A DNA stretch of 64,000 nucleotides from UBA4877 sp002399285. Its GTDB lineage: Bacteria; Bacillota; Thermoanaerobacteria; Thermoanaerobacterales; UBA4877. The notes below the pieces were generated by a model. The model searched no databases. It was not told the DNA's origin and worked only from the letters and a program-made list of their open reading frames with translations. Below are positions 41,447 through 49,881 of the stretch, piece after piece; within the stretch, counting starts at the first letter, position 1; each line of letters begins with the position of its first letter. The translations under genes and the position numbers were made by a program. The stretch lies in contig DAIPGN010000005.1 of assembly GCA_036771835.1 (NCBI GenBank), positions 1 through 64,000 on the forward strand, read 5' to 3'.

Positions 41447-42646
41447 TTAAAAAGATGATATCGCTTTGACACACTCTGCCAATGCATTAGGTATATCTTC
41501 CAAACTGGCTTCTACTACTGCTTGGCGATAGGTTTGTAGATTTTTATCATCCCGCAAAATACCACCATTTGAAGATAAAGCATTACAAAAGCTTGTCCAC
41601 TTCTCCAATTCTTTTTCAATATCATCAATCCAAATCGTAAATTTGTTCGTGATAACAGAAGGATCATGATATGAGTATGGCAGTTTTCCTACTATTGGAG
41701 TAGCTGAGGAAGGTAGCCAAGCTATTACTTTTTCTGTACTGTTTTTCTTGGAAGCATCAGCTTTCCTCTGCTTTGCCGGATCATTCGGATATTTCCTTGC
41801 TGCACCTAGTGAATCACCATCGACAACAATGTATGTCGGAGTGCCTAAAGACTCTAGAATTAAATATGGTATTTGCAAGTCTTCTTTGCCGGACATCTCT
41901 AATATCGAGATTCCCTTGCAATCAAAGGGTATACCCATCTTTTCGGAAATCGCTTCCAAAACGACCTTATCTGTACCCCCTTCTACCAAGGCAACTTTAT
42001 CAGAAAAAAAGCCTTCAGAGAACGTAGTAGGTAAATGCATTTCAACTATTTTTTTAATTCTTTCCTCCGATATTGAGCTTTTTGTGGCTATTCCGGAAAT
42101 GGTAGTATACTTACTGGTAGAATAACCATCAGTTAATGAAAAACGTCTGATTGATTCAAATTGTTTTGGTTGGACAAAATAAGGGCTGTGTGTAGCGATT
42201 ATGACCTGAGCATTTGCTTGAGTGGATAGCCCATAAAGAATTCTTCCAAATGCACGTGCACGCACTGGATGCTGATATATTTCTGGTTCTTCAATACAGA
42301 TTATAATTGCTGGTAGTTTCTCCAATATTTCATCCAGTTTTACTTTAGCCTCATCACCACTTAATCCCTCTTCTGGAGTATATGTACCTTCAATGAATTT
42401 CTTGTCGGGGATTAATGACTCAAACATTGTAATCATAACAGCACGCTGTACGCCATCGCCTTGCTTAGAAATATCTCGTTGGCTACCATCGATAGTGATT
42501 TTGGTGCTTATCTCCGGAGATGGATTAGGTATCCAATCCGGAATGGTGGTGCCAAATTCAACAGATGCTGATGGAATAAGTCGGGTCAATCTATCATTTA
42601 CGCGGTCTGATTGTAACCTTGTTGAAGCGTTTATTGCTGATTGCAT
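41447..42646 (-). pseudogene. OLD-family ATPase/TOPRIM nuclease, C-terminal part after frameshift
   Basis: This 399-residue frame holds the second half of an OLD-family protein. It has the Walker B region IIICIEEPE, the switch His in ATHSPYFV, and the TOPRIM nuclease motifs ALVEGGTDK and VVDGDS. The first half is encoded just upstream in another frame (42594-43454) with a 53-base overlap. The joint reads naturally as one protein if a single base is added or lost near 42640. The start at 42646 lacks a proper ribosome-binding site. Together with the damaged Walker A this looks like a decayed defence nuclease. Programmed frameshifting or true two-gene coding is less likely. Confidence 0.7.
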
Positions 42647-43454
42647 AGTCGTTTGTTAGCTCATCAATTATGCCTTTATTTTTTTGTATCCACGTCTGCT
42701 TAGCGGCTGCACTCGCATTATTCATTAAATTTCCTATAAGAGCATTGAGAGTTGAGCCTTTCTTATTTGAAGTAATATCTGAGGTCATATCACACGATGC
42801 TGGTACTAGTACTAAAGTTATACATTCTTGTAGAACATTTTGCCCGTTAAATCCAAACATATGACTTGCATCGGCATCATTTATTTGCACTAACTGTATA
42901 GCATTGTTTGGATCGTCTTCCCAAGATTGTAAGGCGGCGAAGACCTCATCCTTGGATGGTGACAAACCCAAATCGGGTAGACTTGGTATCTCCACTTTTT
43001 TGTCCCGATATGCAGGACGTATGTCGGTCACACGAGTCATTGAACGAATATCAGAAAAGCCAGGCCCTTGAAGAGCATTGCCAACGTATTTCTCTTTATT
43101 ATCACTTAAGCGCCAACTCTTACTAAAAACTGCAGTTTGTCCTTTGCCATACGATTGCAAAATTTCGTGATCTCGAGTTGATAACTCATCGAAAGCTACT
43201 GTTACACGAACAGTATCCAAATCAGGATTAGCTTCAATTTCTTCACTAGAATGAATAGACATTCCTTCATCGTTCAGATAGTCGTATATATCAGATGCAT
43301 CTAAGGTACGACCATTAAAAAACCAATCCAATGCATACAATACTGAAAACTTGCCAGCTCCATTTGGGCCTATAAAAATTGAATAATCATTCAGGTCGAC
43401 CTCGAAGTCTCTTAAAGAATGATAATTGTAAATATGAATCTTTGAGATTTTCAT
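42594..43454 (-). pseudogene. OLD-family ATPase, N-terminal part with damaged Walker A
   Basis: From ATG 43454 (behind GAGGATGATAG) this frame gives the N-terminal ATPase half of an OLD-family protein: KISKIHIYNYHSLRDFEVDL, then the P-loop. The P-loop reads GPNGAGKFS (residues 29-37), where the residue after Lys should be Ser or Thr to bind Mg-ATP. A single C-to-T change (TCT to TTT) explains the Phe. The frame then ends in an unrelated tail. OLD-family nucleases (including Gabija GajA) act against phages. No helicase partner is adjacent, so any system is incomplete here. Confidence 0.7.
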
Positions 43455-43650
43455 TTCTATCATCCTCAATCCTATAATTAGTAATAATTAATGAACCTTA
43501 TAAGGGAGCACTGCATCATGATAATTAATTTCATTAACGCTGCTATCACCTGTAACATCTTTCAATATAGAGAATTAATCTACACCATTTCAAATTGAAA
43601 GAAGGATAAGTGGATTAGCTACATAATAATATTATTCTCCTGCGAGATTA

Positions 43651-43869
43651 TCAATCATATAGGTATTTTACATTTTTATTGATAAATGAATTCAATCCAT
43701 TTCCACTTTTGGCCAGTTCTTTCATTGTTTCAACATTAGCCCTACCAGCTTTTTGATATGAGTAACGATATGTCCTCGATGTGCTCTTAAACTGTACGTC
43801 AATGTAATCGACGCCAAGATTATAGGCAAGTACCCCGGAATCTCCATCAACATCGTGATAGGCAATCAT
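43651..43869 (-). CDS. KTSC-domain small protein
   Basis: The ATG at 43869 follows AGAAAGGGG, giving 72 residues. The pattern of a short beta-strand region (VDYIDVQFKSTSRTYRYSY) followed by a helix and SGNGLNSFINKNVK matches KTSC domains, often found alone or fused to lysyl-tRNA synthetases and phage proteins. It lies just upstream of the decayed OLD nuclease in the AT-rich patch. Function unknown. Confidence 0.7.
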   Translation of the reverse strand: MIAYHDVDGDSGVLAYNLGVDYIDVQFKSTSRTYRYSYQKAGRANVETMKELAKSGNGLNSFINKNVKYLYD

Positions 43870-44361
43870 TTTTTTACCCCTTTCTGTTAATCCACTTATC
43901 AATTTTGGGTATCTTGTTATTTTAACTTCGTATAATTACTATGATATTCAATTAATCAGACTATCCTATATCCAATTATGACACTCCATACACATAAATC
44001 AATATAAGTTGGCTGATTTCGATGAATTTTTCCCCAAATATATTTTTTTGCCCTTTCTCGTTTTTTACCTGTATACATAACTTTGTTGTTCTCCGCATGT
44101 TTCATCACATTTTCGTAAGGTGGGAGGTATACCTATGGAGCAAAGCATATTTCCGAAAGCGTTACTATAGGACTGCAGTATGTTCAATCGATTTTTCAAA
44201 GGTATTTGAGCGCAAATGAGCTTATTTTTTCGTACCGCCACTCCTTCATGTGTGGGAATTCAGAAAATAAGAATGCAAGCTTACTCCCGACCGGATAAGA
44301 TATGATTCCCTTATATGGAAGAATGTTGTACAATAAAATGAAGATGGTTTTCCTGCATGAT
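43870..44361. other. Gene-less AT-rich stretch
   Basis: About 490 bases with no supported gene. A 65-codon plus-strand frame at 44022-44219 lacks a ribosome-binding site, is rich in Phe/Cys/His in no family pattern, and is probably chance. No structured RNA was recognised. Confidence 0.5.
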
Positions 44362-44390
44362 TTGAGAGGTATACTCTGTTGTTTTATAGA
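44362..44390 (+). promoter_or_regulatory. Promoter of the DUF4177 gene
   Basis: TTGAGA and TATAGA are 17 bases apart, and the -10 box ends about 40 bases before the DUF4177 start. The -10 match is moderate. Confidence 0.5.
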
Positions 44391-44431
44391 TTTGCTGAGA
44401 AGGGATATATAAAAACAAGGAGGATATGTAT

Positions 44432-44629
44432 ATGGAGAAGTTTGAATATAAGACGTTGTTTACCGATGCCAAGGGAGTGTTCGGGGGTAAAGTTGATCAA
44501 AGTGCATACCAAAGCGAACTGAATGAATTGGGCTCCCAGGGGTGGGAACTGGTAAACGCGGTTGCCGCCGCCCAAAGTTACGGCAGCACAAGATGGATAA
44601 TCTCCGTCTTAAAGCGCAGGATACAATAA
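44432..44629 (+). CDS. DUF4177 small protein
   Basis: The second ATG (44432) lies eight bases after AAGGAGG and is preferred over 44426, giving 65 residues. The opening FEYKTLFTDA, the central LNELGSQGWELVNAV and the final VLKRRIQ match DUF4177, a small beta-sheet and helix domain common in bacteria and phages. It has its own promoter and terminator. No role is established. Confidence 0.82.
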   Translation: MEKFEYKTLFTDAKGVFGGKVDQSAYQSELNELGSQGWELVNAVAAAQSYGSTRWIISVLKRRIQ

Positions 44630-44659
44630 ATAAATCAAGAGTATCGGTATAATAAAAAC

Positions 44660-44710
44660 AAAAAGCCAAGGGATTGGTTCAAGTATTACCTCTCCCTTGC
44701 TTTATTTATT
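44660..44710. terminator. Bidirectional terminator between DUF4177 and pfp genes
   Basis: AAAGCCAAGGG pairs with CCCTTGCTTT (one bulged base). T runs follow on the plus strand and A runs precede it, so it can serve both convergent genes. Confidence 0.65.
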
Positions 44711-44713
44711 TAA

Positions 44714-45940
44714 TCACAACAGACTCTGTACGGGCATACCGTTTTTATATTGCACATTTACTTCTCCAATGATCAAGGGTCTTAAGTAATCGATCATTTG
44801 GTCAGTCACATCATTACCCTGTGGCGCGATCCATTCATTTGGTATTTTCTTTTCCTTGTTTGCCGCCAGAGAGACCGGGACTGAAGAATACCGGATCTCA
44901 TAGGGATCATTGCCTTGCCTTATCAGGCAGGTCATTTCTCCGCTATGCCCCTCAAGGGCGCACTGGACCGCTTTCTGTCCCAACAGGTAGGATTCGGTAA
45001 GATCCGTCTGACTCGCGATATGAGATGCGCAGCGCTGTAAGAGATTGAGCTCTATACAGCGTACTTTGCATCCGATCTCTTGCCTGACTAAATCCTCAAG
45101 TACCCGGCCGGCACCTGCAATGCATCTGTGTCCGAAGCTATCCTCGGTGTCATGCTGAAATTGCTGTGATAAGTAAAGGCCGTTTTGATCCCTTATTCCT
45201 TCACTGACAGCAGCGATCACCTTGGATGTTTTTTCATATCGCTGCCTGACGTCCCTGATAAAATCATCTACAGAAAAAGGCCTTTCGCACAGGTAAATAA
45301 AATCGGGACCGCCGTTTCTATTGTTTAAGCGTGCCAGGGACGCTGCCGCCGTAAGCCAGCCGGTATCTCTGCCCATCGTTTCAACGATCAATACTCCGGG
45401 AACAGAGTAAGATGATACGTCTCTTTCCAATTCGCTGAAGGCCGTCGCAATAAATTTAGCTGCCGATCCAAATCCAGGGCAGTGATCCGTTTGCATCAGG
45501 TCGTTGTCGATGGTCTTTGGCACTCCCACAATATGAATATCGGCGACATGATTTTCCCGGAAATATGATGATATTTTCTGAACGGTATCCATAGAATCAT
45601 TTCCGCCGATGTAGATGAAACAGGTAATATGATTTTGTCTCAGTGTCTCGGTTATTTTTTCGTATGTTGCTTGATCTTGCCGGGACTCTTTCAGCCTATA
45701 CCGGCAGGAGCCCAGAGCAGATGCGGGAGTATAGAAGAGATCGCGCAGGGCTGCCGGATCTTCCGACAGACTATCCAAGTTGAGAAGTTCATGATTCAGT
45801 ACCCCTTCGATCCCATGATGCGAGCCGAAAATATGATCGATCTTTCCACTGGATTTTGCCGCCCTTAATATGCCGGTCAATGCCGCATTGATTGCAGCGG
45901 TCGGCCCTCCCGACTGTGCGACCAACAGATTATTTTGCAT
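44714..45940 (-). CDS. pfp: 6-phosphofructokinase, probably PPi-dependent type
   Basis: A 408-residue PfkA-superfamily enzyme starting at ATG 45940 behind GTGAGG. The N-terminal AQSGGPTAAINAAL, the phosphoryl-donor loop GGNDSMDT and the catalytic PKTIDNDL are present. The Asp in place of Gly after GGN, and the protein length, point to the pyrophosphate-dependent group, although donor choice needs testing. It phosphorylates fructose-6-P to fructose-1,6-bisphosphate. It lies 16 bases after deoC in an operon under the same MtlR-like operator as the divergent PTS genes. Confidence 0.85.
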   Translation of the reverse strand: MQNNLLVAQSGGPTAAINAALTGILRAAKSSGKIDHIFGSHHGIEGVLNHELLNLDSLSEDPAALRDLFYTPASALGSCRYRLKESRQDQATYEKITETLRQNHITCFIYIGGNDSMDTVQKISSYFRENHVADIHIVGVPKTIDNDLMQTDHCPGFGSAAKFIATAFSELERDVSSYSVPGVLIVETMGRDTGWLTAAASLARLNNRNGGPDFIYLCERPFSVDDFIRDVRQRYEKTSKVIAAVSEGIRDQNGLYLSQQFQHDTEDSFGHRCIAGAGRVLEDLVRQEIGCKVRCIELNLLQRCASHIASQTDLTESYLLGQKAVQCALEGHSGEMTCLIRQGNDPYEIRYSSVPVSLAANKEKKIPNEWIAPQGNDVTDQMIDYLRPLIIGEVNVQYKNGMPVQSLL

Positions 45941-45956
45941 ATTCTGCCTCACTTCT

Positions 45957-46658
45957 TTACTTCTGCAGGCCCAGTACGATCGAAGTGGAATGATATCCGA
46001 TGCCCATGCGGTCGATACCCATATCGATCAATTGTAGAAAATGCTCGCGCGTGCGGATGCAGCCTGACCCTTTGACTTTTATTTTACCCTTGCCGGCATC
46101 CATCATGATCTTTACTACTTCCGCAGTTGCGCCGACGTTGGCGGCACCCGTAAAGAAACCGGTCGAGGATTTAACGAAGTCGGCTCCGGCTGCAACGGCG
46201 CATTCAGTGCCTGCTTTGATCTGCTCTTCATTCAAGGCATCGGTCTCGATGATGACTTTGACACTAGTGCCGTATTGATGGCAGACATCCACAACCTCCT
46301 TTATATCCTCAGTGACAAAATCGTAATTTCCGCTGCGCAATTGGCCGTAGTTTGAAACAACGTCCAAATCCTGAATTTTATATTTGCTGCAATACTCTTT
46401 TGCCTGCATAACTTTGGATTCCGTGGTGGATAAACCAAAGGGGAAGTCACAGACTACGCATAGGCCCGTATCGGTGCCGGCAACCATTTTTGACACCATA
46501 TCCAGATAAGCAGGATTGATACAGACGGTGGCACAACCCAAATCAATACCCTCCTGCGTGTATTTACGGACGTCTTCCTGAGTAAACTCAGGTTTCAGCA
46601 CCGCATGATCGATATACCGCGCCAACTCCTTAACAGTCATCTCATTTGCCGTTTTCAT
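45957..46658 (-). CDS. deoC: Deoxyribose-phosphate aldolase
   Basis: From ATG 46658, nine bases after AAAGG, the protein is 233 residues. It is a DeoC-type TIM barrel with IDHAVLKPEFTQED at the start, the Schiff-base lysine in FVKSSTGF, and the second lysine in IKVKGSGCIRT. It splits deoxyribose-5-P into glyceraldehyde-3-P and acetaldehyde; related enzymes act on other sugar phosphates. Its operon with PFK and shared operator with the PTS suggest a role in the sugar pathway of this locus rather than nucleoside use alone. Confidence 0.93.
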   Translation of the reverse strand: MKTANEMTVKELARYIDHAVLKPEFTQEDVRKYTQEGIDLGCATVCINPAYLDMVSKMVAGTDTGLCVVCDFPFGLSTTESKVMQAKEYCSKYKIQDLDVVSNYGQLRSGNYDFVTEDIKEVVDVCHQYGTSVKVIIETDALNEEQIKAGTECAVAAGADFVKSSTGFFTGAANVGATAEVVKIMMDAGKGKIKVKGSGCIRTREHFLQLIDMGIDRMGIGYHSTSIVLGLQK

Positions 46659-46708
46659 CGTAATCATCCTTTCAAACTATATTACAATATCAAGTGATTA
46701 TATATAAT

Positions 46709-46764
46709 ATTATAACAAACAAATAGAAATAGGTGATCACTCAAATGAGGCACAACAATGTGCC
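46709..46764 (-). promoter_or_regulatory. MtlR-like operator and promoter of deoC-pfp
   Basis: GGCACA-ACAA-TGTGCC (46749-46764) fits the core of the MtlR consensus (NCACA-N4-TGTGN). On the minus strand a perfect -10 box TATAAT (46709-46714) begins exactly 34 bases after the operator, with no proper -35 box, as expected of an activator-dependent promoter. The EIIA gene has the same layout and the same 34-base spacing. Confidence 0.7.
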
Positions 46765-46788
46765 ATTCATTTTAAGGCTTTGAGTTTA

Positions 46789-46849
46789 ACGTTATTTGAT
46801 ATGATCCTTATATGATAATAAATGCTGTTTATCATAATGTGAAATAACG
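46789..46849. promoter_or_regulatory. Nested inverted repeats upstream of the PRD regulator gene
   Basis: An outer pair (ACGTTATTT ... AAATAACG) encloses an inner pair (ATGATAA ... TTATCAT, 10-base gap). This lies about 70-130 bases before the regulator start and may bind a regulator, possibly a different one from the MtlR-type site. Confidence 0.4.
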
Positions 46850-46920
46850 CAAAATTAAATTATAGCTATTCATTAATATTTATACTATAATAAACATAAC
46901 TACCTATGGAGGGATATATT

Positions 46921-48867
46921 ATGCCGTTGGATGACAAGCAGATCAAGATCTTTAATGCTCTGAGGGAGACGAAAAGTGATTTAACATCCTATGATTTGGC
47001 TGAAATCACTGGGATAAGCCGCCGGTTGATACGCAATAAAATTAAAGGTTTAAGGAAAGCGCTTACTTATTATGATATTGAATTGCTCTCAAAACCTAAC
47101 AAGGGATATAGAATATTAATTCATGATGATGTGAAATGTGAGAAACTTTTGGGGGAAATAGACAACGTCCAAAACGAAGAGAAATCTATTCCGACCAATG
47201 AAAGAGAAAGAACTGATTATCTGACTGTACAATTATTGCTGAGTACCGACTATTTAAAAGTGGATGATCTTGCCGATGAGTTGTATATAGGCAGGGCATC
47301 GGTTTCAAATAACCTGAAGGTCATAAGGAAACGCTTCGAAAAGTATAATCTTACGATTATCAATAGACCGGGTTTGGGAATTAAACTTGAAGGCGACGAA
47401 GTAGATAAGAGATTGTGCATGTCCGAGTATTTTTTTCATAATCCCATCGAGATATTCTCGGATCTAAAGGGTAAGGGATTTGATATCGAAGAGCTGAAAG
47501 AAATATTGGGTCAGATAAAGACCATAATAATAGATTTCTTATTTGAATATAAGATCAAAATATACGGTATAGCTTTTGAAAACCTAGCGGCTCATATCGC
47601 CATTGCCATATACCGGATCCGTAATAATAACTATATATCCATTGAGGACGAGGTATATGACAAATTTAAAAATACCGAAGAGTTTGGGATAGCAAAGAAA
47701 ATGCTGAACAAAATAGAGGAAAAGGTCAATATTAAATTCCCGGAAAGCGAGATCGCCTATATCGCAATGCATCTTATGGGCAAAGAATTGATAGAAAAGG
47801 ACTATGTTATAAAACATGATGAAAATGTGTTTCCTAAAAATATCGAGGACTTGCTGCATGAGATCATGAATGATGTCTATACAAAACTTGGGCTTGACTT
47901 CAGAGGGAACAAGCATTTGTATGTTTCTCTCGGAATGCATATAATGCCGATGATCAACAGGCTTTCGTTCAATATGATCATAAGAAATCCGCTGCATGAT
48001 GAGATCAAGATGAATTATACCGCGGCTTTTGAAGCCGCCACGATCGCCGGGCTTACGATATATAAAAGAACGGGGCTGTCGCTCTGCGAAGATGAGATCA
48101 GCTATTTGGCCTTACATTTTGAATATGCCATTGAACAGAGTTTAAAGACGGTAAAGAATGTTATTCTGGTTTGCGCAACCGGGAGAGGAACCTCACAGCT
48201 TGTTTTTTACCACCTCAAAGAAAAACTTTCCGACGTCATAAACGTGGTTGGCATAATAGATCTTTACAGCTTAAAGTCTACTGATTTTACCGATGTGGAC
48301 TTCATTCTTTCAACTGTTCCCATTTCCATTGATGTTCCCGTGCCCGTTATAAATATTCCATTCTTCTTAAGCGATGAGGATATACGGGATATACGTGTTA
48401 AATTAAGCGGCAATGTAACAAAGCAGCTTTTCAGTAACTATTTTACGAAGGATCTATTTGTCAAAGATTTTGCTGCCGATACTAAGGAGGGCGTATTTAA
48501 GGAGCTCGACCGGATGGTCAGCAGGCATTTCCATAGTCTTCCCGGTGAGTTCTTTAAGTCTGTTAATGAACGTGAGAAAATTGCATCCACGGAATACGGG
48601 AATCTGGTTGCCGTGCCTCACCCGCTGCAGCCGATAAGCAATGAGACCTTTGTGGCGGTCATAATATTAAAGAAACCCATCCTTTGGGAGAGCAAACAGG
48701 TGCAGTTGGTGATGCTGCTTTCTTTGGATGCAAGGGAACATAACCTTGAAGTATTATACAGGACAATGGCCAAATTTATATCGGATAAAGAGGCGGTGAA
48801 AAAGGTGGTGGACTCCCGCGATCTGGGGATCCTTATGGAGACCATGAATGAGTATGCGGTAAAATGA
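46921..48867 (+). CDS. PRD-containing PTS-controlled transcriptional activator (MtlR/LicR type)
   Basis: A 648-residue multidomain activator. It has two N-terminal helix-turn-helix domains (about 7-60 and 98-145) and PRD1 and PRD2 (about 195-405), with conserved His in NLAAHIAIA, IAYIAMHLMG, GMHIMPM and YLALHFEYA. An EIIB-like domain follows with its Cys in ILVCATGRGTS, and then an EIIA domain with the active His in VAVPHPLQ. Phosphorylation of PRD histidines by HPr and the PTS switches such proteins. It lies between the deoC-pfp and PTS operons, both of which carry MtlR-like operators. ATG 46921 follows GGAGG. Confidence 0.92.
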   Translation: MPLDDKQIKIFNALRETKSDLTSYDLAEITGISRRLIRNKIKGLRKALTYYDIELLSKPNKGYRILIHDDVKCEKLLGEIDNVQNEEKSIPTNERERTDYLTVQLLLSTDYLKVDDLADELYIGRASVSNNLKVIRKRFEKYNLTIINRPGLGIKLEGDEVDKRLCMSEYFFHNPIEIFSDLKGKGFDIEELKEILGQIKTIIIDFLFEYKIKIYGIAFENLAAHIAIAIYRIRNNNYISIEDEVYDKFKNTEEFGIAKKMLNKIEEKVNIKFPESEIAYIAMHLMGKELIEKDYVIKHDENVFPKNIEDLLHEIMNDVYTKLGLDFRGNKHLYVSLGMHIMPMINRLSFNMIIRNPLHDEIKMNYTAAFEAATIAGLTIYKRTGLSLCEDEISYLALHFEYAIEQSLKTVKNVILVCATGRGTSQLVFYHLKEKLSDVINVVGIIDLYSLKSTDFTDVDFILSTVPISIDVPVPVINIPFFLSDEDIRDIRVKLSGNVTKQLFSNYFTKDLFVKDFAADTKEGVFKELDRMVSRHFHSLPGEFFKSVNEREKIASTEYGNLVAVPHPLQPISNETFVAVIILKKPILWESKQVQLVMLLSLDAREHNLEVLYRTMAKFISDKEAVKKVVDSRDLGILMETMNEYAVK

Positions 48868-48908
48868 TATAGGGAATAGGCGCTTAATAAATTATTTGCT
48901 GATAATCG

Positions 48909-48956
48909 AGAAGATATATCTTGAGCATGATCCTAAGATATATCTTCTTTAATTTT
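48909..48956 (+). terminator. Terminator after the PRD regulator gene
   Basis: A perfect 14-bp stem (AGAAGATATATCTT / AAGATATATCTTCT) with a 12-base loop is followed by TTAATTTT. The stem is AT-rich and reads through both strands. Confidence 0.8.
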
Positions 48957-48975
48957 ATACATTCCTATAATAAAG

Positions 48976-48992
48976 GGCATATTATTGTACCC
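48976..48992 (+). promoter_or_regulatory. Degenerate second copy of the MtlR-like operator
   Basis: GGCATA-TTAT-TGTACC differs from the operator at 49027-49042 by two compensating changes and keeps the same TTAT centre. No -10 box lies 34 bases downstream. It is probably a duplicate created when element copy D entered, though it could still bind the activator. Confidence 0.5.
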
Positions 48993-49026
48993 TCCCGGTT
49001 GCAGATAAACTGGCATCGGTCTGAAT
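48993..49026 (-). mobile_element. Dispersed hairpin element, end-only remnant D
   Basis: On the minus strand this reads CAGACCGATGCCA joined to AGTTTATCTGCA. These are the extreme left and right ends seen in copies A and C, with everything between them lost. In copy C the join points are short TGGCA direct repeats, which explains the deletion. It lies between two copies of the palindromic operator. Confidence 0.5.
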
Positions 49027-49082
49027 GGCACATTATTGTGCCCTTTTTGGATGTCCAACTATTTGAGGGTTCTTGTTACAAT
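49027..49082 (+). promoter_or_regulatory. MtlR-like operator and promoter of the PTS operon
   Basis: GGCACA-TTAT-TGTGCC (49027-49042) is followed after exactly 34 bases by the -10 box TACAAT (49077-49082), with no -35 match. This copies the deoC-pfp promoter layout. The operator centre is near -54, suitable for activation by the neighbouring PRD protein. Confidence 0.7.
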
Positions 49083-49115
49083 GATCATAAAGATCTGGGT
49101 AATTACTCATTTTAA

Positions 49116-49466
49116 TTGGCTATATGGGGGGTGCTTATTATTAGTGAAGCACGGGAAAACGTAAATAATAACGAAGAGGATATAGCTTTTCAGATTATTT
49201 TACATGCCGGCAACGCTAAGAGTTTATGTATGGATGCGGTAAAAGCGGCAAGTGAAAATAAATTTGATGAATCGGACGACTTTTTTAAACAGGCTGCGGA
49301 TGAATTGGAGCAGGCTCATAATTGTCAAACCGATATAATAAGGCAGGATATCCTGGATAAAGAAGCTAAGGTGAGTTTGCTTATGGTGCACGCGCAGGAT
49401 CATGTGATGAATGCCATAACCGTATATGATTTGACTTTGCAGATAGCAAAATTATACCGCAGATAG
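49116..49466 (+). CDS. PTS EIIA component, lactose/cellobiose family
   Basis: The protein is a helical EIIA of the Lac family, with IAFQIILHAGNAKSLCMDA at the start and the phosphorylated His in LLMVHAQDHVMN. It passes phosphate from HPr to the EIIB encoded next. The true start is unclear: TTG 49116 gives 116 residues but has no Shine-Dalgarno site, while a strong GGGGGGTG lies just before two in-frame ATT codons (49137 and 49140) that would give the usual N-terminus. It leads the PTS-glycosidase operon. Confidence 0.88.
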   Translation: MAIWGVLIISEARENVNNNEEDIAFQIILHAGNAKSLCMDAVKAASENKFDESDDFFKQAADELEQAHNCQTDIIRQDILDKEAKVSLLMVHAQDHVMNAITVYDLTLQIAKLYRR

Positions 49467-49521
49467 AAATGATACGGTAAAACAACTTGGCATGGATTAA
49501 ATTCAGGAAGGAGGTGAGAGT

Positions 49522-49827
49522 ATGAAAATACTGATTATTTGCTCCGCAGGCATGTCAAGCAGCCTTATTGCAAATAAGATGCAGCAGGAATTGCAAAAGA
49601 TGGGAATTGAAGGTGTCGTAGATGCTTTTTCATCTTCAGAGATGATTTCTAGGATGGACGACTATGACATAGTGCTTGTGGGGCCGCAGCTCAGGTATAT
49701 GTATGCGGAGATTGCGGATACATGTGCCAAGGCAGGTAAAACTGCTCTGTTGATCGATATGAAGGCATATGGCAAGCAGGATGCGGCAGCGATCATAAAA
49801 CAGGTACAGGAGGCTTTAAGCAAATAA
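49522..49827 (+). CDS. PTS EIIB component, cellobiose type
   Basis: A 101-residue EIIB with the phospho-cysteine Cys7 in ILIICSAGMSSS and the family ending VGPQLRYMYAEI. It carries phosphate from EIIA to the sugar bound by EIIC. It follows the EIIA gene by 55 bases with its own AGGAGGTGAG site. Confidence 0.93.
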   Translation: MKILIICSAGMSSSLIANKMQQELQKMGIEGVVDAFSSSEMISRMDDYDIVLVGPQLRYMYAEIADTCAKAGKTALLIDMKAYGKQDAAAIIKQVQEALSK

Positions 49828-49881
49828 GACTAATTATGCATTTATAACAGATATTAAATTTTAACTAAGGAGGGAAAACCA

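Noticed and set aside
41139..43650. A complete Gabija-type defence system
   Set aside because: Only an OLD-like gene is present, it is frameshifted with a damaged P-loop, and no UvrD-like helicase partner lies next to it.
44022..44219. 65-codon plus-strand frame in the AT-rich gap
   Set aside because: No ribosome-binding site and an odd Phe/Cys/His-rich composition with no family resemblance.
48976..49042. The two GGCAC-type palindromes as plain terminators
   Set aside because: The right one is followed by CTTTTT and could look like a terminator. But the same palindrome occurs before deoC with the same 34-base distance to a -10 box and fits the MtlR consensus, so an operator is the better reading.
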